Shown here in pieces: positions 58,142 through 64,000 of a stretch of 64,000 nucleotides of DNA. How positions within the stretch are numbered: position 1 is the stretch's first letter; every line of letters starts with the position of its first letter. Source of the stretch: Neorhizobium sp. UBA3556 (lineage in GTDB: Bacteria > Pseudomonadota > Alphaproteobacteria > Rhizobiales > Rhizobiaceae); contig DFNX01000003.1 of the NCBI GenBank assembly GCA_002376235.1, positions 620,001 through 684,000 of the forward strand, written 5' to 3'. A program made the position numbers and the translations under genes. The notes beneath the pieces were generated by a model. It was not told the origin of the DNA, made no database searches, and was given only the letters and a program-made list of their open reading frames with translations.

Positions 58142-59602
58142 CTAGCTAGCCGCCTGCATCAGTGAAGCCAGCATCTCGTCGATCGTCGAAAGCAGCTTCG
58201 TTGCCGCCTTGTAGGATTGCTCGATGTCCAGCAGGAGAATGAGTTCCTCGTCGAGGTTTACGCCGGTCGCATTCGCGTAAGCTTCCTTTGCTCGCATCTG
58301 CATGGCCGAAGTGCTTTCCGCAGCCGTGCTGGCGTTGCTTCGGTATTCCTGAACCCAACCGACGGAGTCGGTGGAGAAGGCTAGAAGCGTGGCGTTGGTC
58401 GTCGTTCCAGCCTCGCCGTCGAAGCTTACTGTCTCCTCGAAGCCGGCGAGATAATTGTAGAGAAGATCCGAGAAGCCCGCGGCATTTCCCGTATTCGGAC
58501 TGACGCTGTCGTCGTTGACGTTGCCGTTTCTCAGCCTTGTGGGATCTGTCTGGGCATTCGAATTGACGGTAATCAGGCCAGCCAGACCGGGCACGATTGT
58601 CGCATCGTTGGGATCAAGCGACAGATCGTCGGGGTTCATGCCGTTGACAGTGAACAGGCCAGGTATCCGGCTATCGGTGGCATCCAGTTCGGCAAAGACA
58701 TTGATCGTCACACGGGCGATCTCGTCCAGTTGCTTCTGGTAGCCGGGATAGACTTCGTCCCGCAATTGCAACAGTGACTGAAGCGAACCGTTGGCGCTCG
58801 TGCTGCTGCCCTTGCCGGCGGCAAGGGACACGCCGTCAATATAGATTGCGTTGCCGCTCGTCTCCGCGTCGAAGGCCGCACGGGGCTCGAAAGTCACGGC
58901 ACGCGGCACGGTCTCGAACAGCGTGATGCCGTCGCTGGTGTAGAGCACCATGTCATTGCCATCGCGAACGGTGCTCGTGACGCCGATGATTTCGGAGATC
59001 TGCTTTACGAGGCTTTCGCGCGTGTCGAGTGCATCATTGGGGTCTTCACCCCTTGCGGTCTTCTCCTTGACCTTGTCGTTGACCTTCTCGAAATCCTTCA
59101 AGAGCTGGTTCAACTTGTCGACGGTCGACGAGATCTGCGAATCCGCCTCAACGCGCAGGTTCTGGACCGCAGACGTCTGCTGGTTGAGGGATTTTGCAAC
59201 ATCGCCGGCTGCCGCAACGGCGGCGGCGGCCAGGGTCACATCACTCGGTGAGGTGGCATATGTGTCCAGCGATTCGACCAGAGCCGCAAGATATTGGGAA
59301 GGTGTCGCAGACGATTCATTGCCGCCCATGACCGCATCAAGCGATACAAGTCCCTCCAACAGAGCCTGCTGGCCGGAATTGTCGGCAATCGCCGACAATG
59401 TCTGCTTCAGGAGAGCAGCGTCCTCGGTCCGCTCGACCTTGACCGTTGTCGCACCCGAATACGGATTTGTCGTCGTAATTGCGGTACGGCGATTGTAGTC
59501 TTCGGTATTGGTGTTGGACGTGTTGGTCGACACTGTGGCCGTTTGGGTCGCAGTGTTGCTCAGGATCGACTTGGTCGTATTGATTGCGGACGCGATAGAC
59601 AT
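58142..59602 (-). CDS. flgK: Hook-filament junction protein FlgK (HAP1), 486 aa
   Basis: First junction protein between hook and filament. N-terminus MSIASAINTTKSILSNTATQ, NTNTEDYNRRTA in place of the usual NxxTxGYxRQ motif, a long helical D1 (TVDKLNQLLKDFEKVNDKVK), and a C-terminus with GVNLDEELILLLDIEQSYKA and STIDEMLASLM, the standard FlgK end. The DYNRR variant is normal in rhizobia. 18 bases after flgE. Confidence 0.94.
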   Translation of the reverse strand: MSIASAINTTKSILSNTATQTATVSTNTSNTNTEDYNRRTAITTTNPYSGATTVKVERTEDAALLKQTLSAIADNSGQQALLEGLVSLDAVMGGNESSATPSQYLAALVESLDTYATSPSDVTLAAAAVAAAGDVAKSLNQQTSAVQNLRVEADSQISSTVDKLNQLLKDFEKVNDKVKEKTARGEDPNDALDTRESLVKQISEIIGVTSTVRDGNDMVLYTSDGITLFETVPRAVTFEPRAAFDAETSGNAIYIDGVSLAAGKGSSTSANGSLQSLLQLRDEVYPGYQKQLDEIARVTINVFAELDATDSRIPGLFTVNGMNPDDLSLDPNDATIVPGLAGLITVNSNAQTDPTRLRNGNVNDDSVSPNTGNAAGFSDLLYNYLAGFEETVSFDGEAGTTTNATLLAFSTDSVGWVQEYRSNASTAAESTSAMQMRAKEAYANATGVNLDEELILLLDIEQSYKAATKLLSTIDEMLASLMQAAS

Positions 59603-59620
59603 TCACTTAGCTCCTACGCC

Positions 59621-60889
59621 TTAACGGGCGAGATTGATGAGAACATCCATCAGGTCAGAGCCGGTCTGGAATACCTTGGAATTCGCGGTGTAGCTGCGCT
59701 GCGATTCGATCATTTCGGTCAGTTCGCTCGCGAGGTCGACGTTGGATGTTTCCAGCGCGCCGGCAACGATCTCACCGTAGCCGGTTGTGCCGGCGAAACC
59801 GATGGTGACGACGCCCGAGTCGGCAGTCGGCTTGTAAACATTGCCCGAGAAGAGCTTGAGATTGTCCGGGCTCTGAACCGTTGCCATGGCAACCTGGTAG
59901 AGGGCCTTCGGATCGCTCTTGGCGTAGGTGGCGTAGACGGTGCCATCCGAATCGATCTGGATGCCGGTCATCGATTCCGCTGGGCTGCCGTTAGCGCTAC
60001 CCTTGGAAATGAGAGAGTCGCTGGAGAGCTGGTTCATGCCGGAAAGGTCGAAGTCGATGCCGCCAACGGTCAACGACGTACCATCGACGCTCGTGCCGGT
60101 CATGCTCACCAGGCCGTTCGAATCGAACACCATATCAGCGCGAACGGCTGTGCTCGAATAAGGGAAGCTGCCGCTGCCGGTCGTGCTCTTGGTGGCGGCG
60201 TCGTAGACGGCGACTTCCCAAGAGTTATCGCCGGTCTTGGTGAAGTAGAAATCGTAGGTGACGGATGCACCGTATTCGTCATACGTCGTCACCGAGGTCT
60301 TCAGCATGCTGTCCATGTCGACTTCGGTCGTGGCCGAGTTGTCGCTTGCCCAGCTGCCACTCGCCACAGCCTCAGCTGACTTGTTGAGGTTACCGGTCAG
60401 CGAACCGTTGGTGGTTGCGACAGCGGTGATGGCAGAGTTCGAAGCCTTGACCGGAACAAGACCATCGTAAGAGTTGACGACCGTGGTCGGCGTGCCTCCA
60501 TCGGCGTTATAACCGAGAAGCATGTAGCCTGCAGCATTGACGAGGTAACCTTCTTCGTCCGGCACGAAGGATCCGGCGCGCGTCAGGAAGATGTTGCCGG
60601 ACGTATCCTGAACGATGAAGAAACCTTCACCCTGAATCGCGAGGTCAGATCCGGACGTGGTATATTCAAGCGCACCCTGCTCGGAAACCGAATAGCGAAC
60701 CTGGGTCTCTACGCCGCCGGAGTTATAGTTGCCGGAGGTGGAAGGAAGAACCAGTGACGAAAACGAGGTCGACGCACCCTTGTAGGCGGTCGTGCTCGAG
60801 TTCGCGATATTGTCACCAACCGTCCCCAGGCGGTTCGCCTGAGCATTCATGCCCGATACGGCGGTTTTCATGGTTCCAAAAATGCTCAT
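59621..60889 (-). CDS. flgE: Flagellar hook protein FlgE, 422 aa
   Basis: Structural subunit of the hook. The start at 60889 (MSIFGTMKTAVSGMNAQANR) is the conserved rod-type N-terminus, NIANSSTTAYKGAST included; 45 further in-frame codons upstream are leader. LAIQGEGFFIVQD and FTRAGSF-like LTRAGSFVPDEEG are the FlgE/F/G core. C-terminal ALETSNVDLASELTEMIESQ and the final KVFQTGSDLMDVLINLAR are intact. First gene of the hook operon, about 220 bases after rem, and a known target of Rem in Sinorhizobium and Agrobacterium. Confidence 0.96.
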   Translation of the reverse strand: MSIFGTMKTAVSGMNAQANRLGTVGDNIANSSTTAYKGASTSFSSLVLPSTSGNYNSGGVETQVRYSVSEQGALEYTTSGSDLAIQGEGFFIVQDTSGNIFLTRAGSFVPDEEGYLVNAAGYMLLGYNADGGTPTTVVNSYDGLVPVKASNSAITAVATTNGSLTGNLNKSAEAVASGSWASDNSATTEVDMDSMLKTSVTTYDEYGASVTYDFYFTKTGDNSWEVAVYDAATKSTTGSGSFPYSSTAVRADMVFDSNGLVSMTGTSVDGTSLTVGGIDFDLSGMNQLSSDSLISKGSANGSPAESMTGIQIDSDGTVYATYAKSDPKALYQVAMATVQSPDNLKLFSGNVYKPTADSGVVTIGFAGTTGYGEIVAGALETSNVDLASELTEMIESQRSYTANSKVFQTGSDLMDVLINLAR

Positions 60890-61082
60890 TTCGAATCCTC
60901 GCTGTGATAGTTGCTCCACATTAGGTTCCGGTCCTTGCGTGAAGCTGTCTGAAAAAGATGGGTGGAAAATTTGAGAAACTATTTTCGAAGGTAGGACCGA
61001 CGTCAGGCGTGAGCGTCGAAACAAAAGAAATCAAAAGAGACACAAACGGCCGGACAAACACGCCCGGCCGACCTACAAAAAA

Positions 61083-61102
61083 GGGGCGATCCTGATCGCC
61101 CC
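61083..61102 (-). terminator. Intrinsic terminator after rem
   Basis: GGGGCGATC / GATCGCCCC, perfect 9-bp stem, 2-base spacer, followed on the minus strand by TTTTTTG. It lies 11 bases past the rem stop and isolates rem from flgE. Confidence 0.85.
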
Positions 61103-61113
61103 TCACAAATTTC

Positions 61114-61785
61114 TCAATTCCAGTCGATGCAATATCCGAGGAAGCGCTTTGAATCGATCGGATCGGTTCCGAGCTTCTTGCGCAGCTTCTTGCGCAGCTT
61201 GCTGATATGGCTCTCGACGACGTTCTCCTCGACGTCCTCGTCGAAGATGCCGTAGATTGCGGAGAAGATCTGCGCCTTGGACACGCGGCGGCCGCGATTG
61301 GCGACCAGATATTCGAGAATGCGGCGCTCGCGGCGCGGCAGCGGGAAGACTTCGCCACCGATCTCGGGATCGCGACCGTCGGAATAGACGCGGATCGAAC
61401 CGATATCGGTATAGTTGGCGATCGCAGTCAGGCGACGGCGGATGGCGGCGGCGCGGGCCAGGATCTCGCGCGGATGAACCGGCTTGCGCACCACGTCATC
61501 GACGCCGGCATCGAACAGCGCAAGCGTTGCATCGAGCGACGGCTGATCGGAAACGGCGATCACGGGTGCGGTGGAACGATCGCGGATGGTGCGCGGCAGA
61601 TCGCAGGCGTTTCTGGTCTGGCCGATGAGGAAAGCCTCGATGGCGCCGATATCGGCATCCGCTGCGGAGTTGACCCACTCGCCGAATTCGACGGGGTCGA
61701 AGCCTGCGGAGGGAATGCCCTCGCGGCCGAACAGGGATGTGTAACCTTCCGTTACGAGCTCTCGCTCATCAACCACGACGATCAT
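61114..61785 (-). CDS. rem: OmpR-like flagellar regulator Rem, 223 aa
   Basis: Rem is a growth-phase-linked activator of flagellar and motility genes in rhizobia, itself controlled by VisNR. The N-terminal 115 residues have the receiver fold but lack canonical phosphorylation residues ([37 protein letters not shown] keeps the Lys loop). The C-terminal winged helix shows [34 protein letters not shown] and [20 protein letters not shown]. The length and end ([10 protein letters not shown]) agree with Rem. Placed directly before flgE, as in relatives, with its own terminator. Confidence 0.94.
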   Translation of the reverse strand: MIVVVDERELVTEGYTSLFGREGIPSAGFDPVEFGEWVNSAADADIGAIEAFLIGQTRNACDLPRTIRDRSTAPVIAVSDQPSLDATLALFDAGVDDVVRKPVHPREILARAAAIRRRLTAIANYTDIGSIRVYSDGRDPEIGGEVFPLPRRERRILEYLVANRGRRVSKAQIFSAIYGIFDEDVEENVVESHISKLRKKLRKKLGTDPIDSKRFLGYCIDWN

Positions 61786-62146
61786 CCATACATCTCCGAA
61801 TCAGCAACACTCATCTGCTGGAGCATGAGTACGAATCGTGAGACTCAGCCACAATTATAGGAACTTGTGGGGACTAATTAATAGTTGATTAACCATGGTA
61901 CTCCGATTTGCACTACATCTAGTGGGTCAAATCGACAGGGGCACAATTTTTGTCGTGGATATTATATGAGAGACTAACATAATCGCGAGAGTCCGTTTGA
62001 CATGCCTCATTCTTGCCAGACTCGTGGCGCGCGAGTCTTAATTGGGTGAGGCAAAACCTAGGGTTGTCAATTATTCAGCCAGGCTAAATAGCATCGGCGC
62101 CGTCTGCACGGTCTGGCACCGACAAGATTATCCTTGCCTGACCATC
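61786..62146. other. 361-base gap upstream of rem
   Basis: A/T-rich near 61870-61900 (ATTAATAGTTGATTAACCATGG) and 61945-61985. It must hold the rem promoter and the downstream end of glf. No gene, and no strong terminator for glf, could be supported. Confidence 0.5.
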
Positions 62147-63316
<1,170 letters not shown>

Positions 63317-63325
63317 TTAAACCTG

Positions 63326-63856
63326 CTAGTGTGACGGAGCCGGGGCACCGGCACTGGCTGGAGCAGGTTCGGGCGGAATGATTTTCTTGGATGCCATCTT
63401 CTGGTTCGACTTACCGTTCAGGTCGGCTTTGGAGAGATAATCAAGCTGCTCGAAAATCACCGCCGTCACCAACGCATCTCCGGCACGCGCATTGAGATCA
63501 TCCTTGATCTTGTTGCGCAGCCCCTCGACGTCAAGATCACCGGCCTTTGGCAGGTCGATCATCTTGTTGCCCACCAGAATGGTGTAGAGTTCGTCCGTGA
63601 TATAGGGCGCGATCGGAATATGCGTTGTCGCAGCCTTTTCCTGATCGACCATGACCGAGACTTTGGTGAGGAAATAGCCGTTCACGGCACCTTCCGCCAC
63701 GACCGGTATGCTCAGGGTTTCGCCTGCCACATAAGCCGGCGGTATGACTGGCTTGGCAGCCTCGACGCCAGAGGACGCGGACAGGGTCACAGCCGCATAT
63801 ACTCCGCCAAGCGACAGAATGCATACCCAGACGCCGATCAGGACAATCTTGATCAT
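63326..63856 (-). CDS. Single-pass membrane-anchored periplasmic protein, FliL-like topology, 176 aa
   Basis: One N-terminal membrane helix (MIKIVLIGVWVCILSLGGVY), then a periplasmic domain with GYFLTKVSVMVDQEK, TDELYTILVGNKMIDLP and LRNKIKDDLNARAGDALVTA, and a Pro/Ala tail. The arrangement (helix, beta strand, helix ending in a short strand) recalls FliL, the stator-associated flagellar protein, but sequence similarity is weak and I do not assign it. It overlaps the preceding gene by 4 bases (ATGA) and lies 30 bases before glf. Confidence 0.75.
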   Translation of the reverse strand: MIKIVLIGVWVCILSLGGVYAAVTLSASSGVEAAKPVIPPAYVAGETLSIPVVAEGAVNGYFLTKVSVMVDQEKAATTHIPIAPYITDELYTILVGNKMIDLPKAGDLDVEGLRNKIKDDLNARAGDALVTAVIFEQLDYLSKADLNGKSNQKMASKKIIPPEPAPASAGAPAPSH

Positions 63857-64000
63857 CTATCGGCCCGGACGAGGAACTGTTCCTGGGAGTAGGTGCCATC
63901 GTCATCCGCACTGCGAACGGCATTCTTCAGCAGTTCGGCGACGGCGCGCACTGCCCGCATATGGGCTTCGACACGACGCTCGTTCAGCTTCAACTTGGCC
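63853..64000 (-). CDS. C-terminal end of an unidentified gene, cut by window edge
   Basis: 48 codons are visible, ending with TGA that overlaps the next ATG. The peptide KLKLNERRVEAHMRAVRAVA followed by ELLKNAVRSADDDGTYSQEQF is a charged helix with a short acidic link. Codon use is in line with its neighbours and the overlap shows translational coupling to the membrane-anchored gene. Too short to name. Confidence 0.6.
   Translation of the reverse strand, partial: AKLKLNERRVEAHMRAVRAVAELLKNAVRSADDDGTYSQEQFLVRADR

Overview
The window reads as chromosomal DNA of a Rhizobiaceae bacterium of the Agrobacterium/Rhizobium type. The evidence is the rem-flgE-flgK-flgL-flaF-flbT-flgD-fliQ order, a PdhS-family histidine kinase, an aglEFGAK alpha-glucoside operon, an Entner-Doudoroff zwf-pgl-edd operon, an ScfR-type regulator beside aceA, and a tRNA-His with A73 and no encoded extra 5' G. 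Both window edges cut genes: a VOC-family protein on the left and an unidentified gene on the right. No rRNA, CRISPR array, intact insertion sequence or phage was seen.

Layout. 1-3.2 kb: VOC protein fragment, a small HTH protein, an unknown protein and an atypical long pyruvate kinase. 3.5-6 kb: phosphoketolase, divergent from the kinase. 6.3-9.5 kb: a decayed chemoreceptor N-terminus, an orphan divergent flagellin, tRNA-His and a phasin. 9.7-16.3 kb: a 1385-residue PdhS-family sensor kinase with long acidic linkers, and an AsmA-family protein. 16.4-20.5 kb: potFGHI polyamine transporter. 20.6-23.8 kb: ScfR-like regulator divergent from isocitrate lyase and a small partner gene. 24-30.3 kb: a chemoreceptor with an FNR/FixK-type box, a 44-residue membrane peptide, an HI0933-family flavoprotein and a puuA/puuB-like gamma-glutamyl-polyamine pair. 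30.4-34.5 kb: zwf-pgl-edd. 34.6-41.7 kb: a PilZ-like protein and aglEFGAK, interrupted by a palindromic repeat element. 41.9-45.4 kb: folD, a Wzz-like protein and a TagA/WecG-like protein. 45.7-55.1 kb: a GT41 (O-GlcNAc-transferase-like) enzyme convergent with a 2439-residue gene made of 304 octapeptides. 55.5-61.8 kb: the flagellar hook operon and its regulator Rem. 62.1-64 kb: UDP-galactopyranose mutase and two uncharacterised genes.

How the genes fit together. Much of the first 42 kb is carbon and nitrogen catabolism: phosphoketolase and pyruvate kinase, the glyoxylate shunt, Entner-Doudoroff, alpha-glucoside uptake, and polyamine uptake plus degradation. A near-identical 16-bp palindrome-centred site precedes both xfp and zwf and suggests co-regulation of the two pentose/hexose-phosphate routes. 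The most unusual part is 45.7-55.1 kb. The repeat protein lies directly behind fliQ, where Rhizobiaceae normally carry flhA. It has no signal peptide, its N-terminus looks like that of exported hook proteins, it is about one third Ser/Thr in its repeat consensus, and a GT41 glycosyltransferase lies next to it. I infer, without proof, a glycosylated giant surface or secreted protein, possibly exported by the flagellar apparatus.
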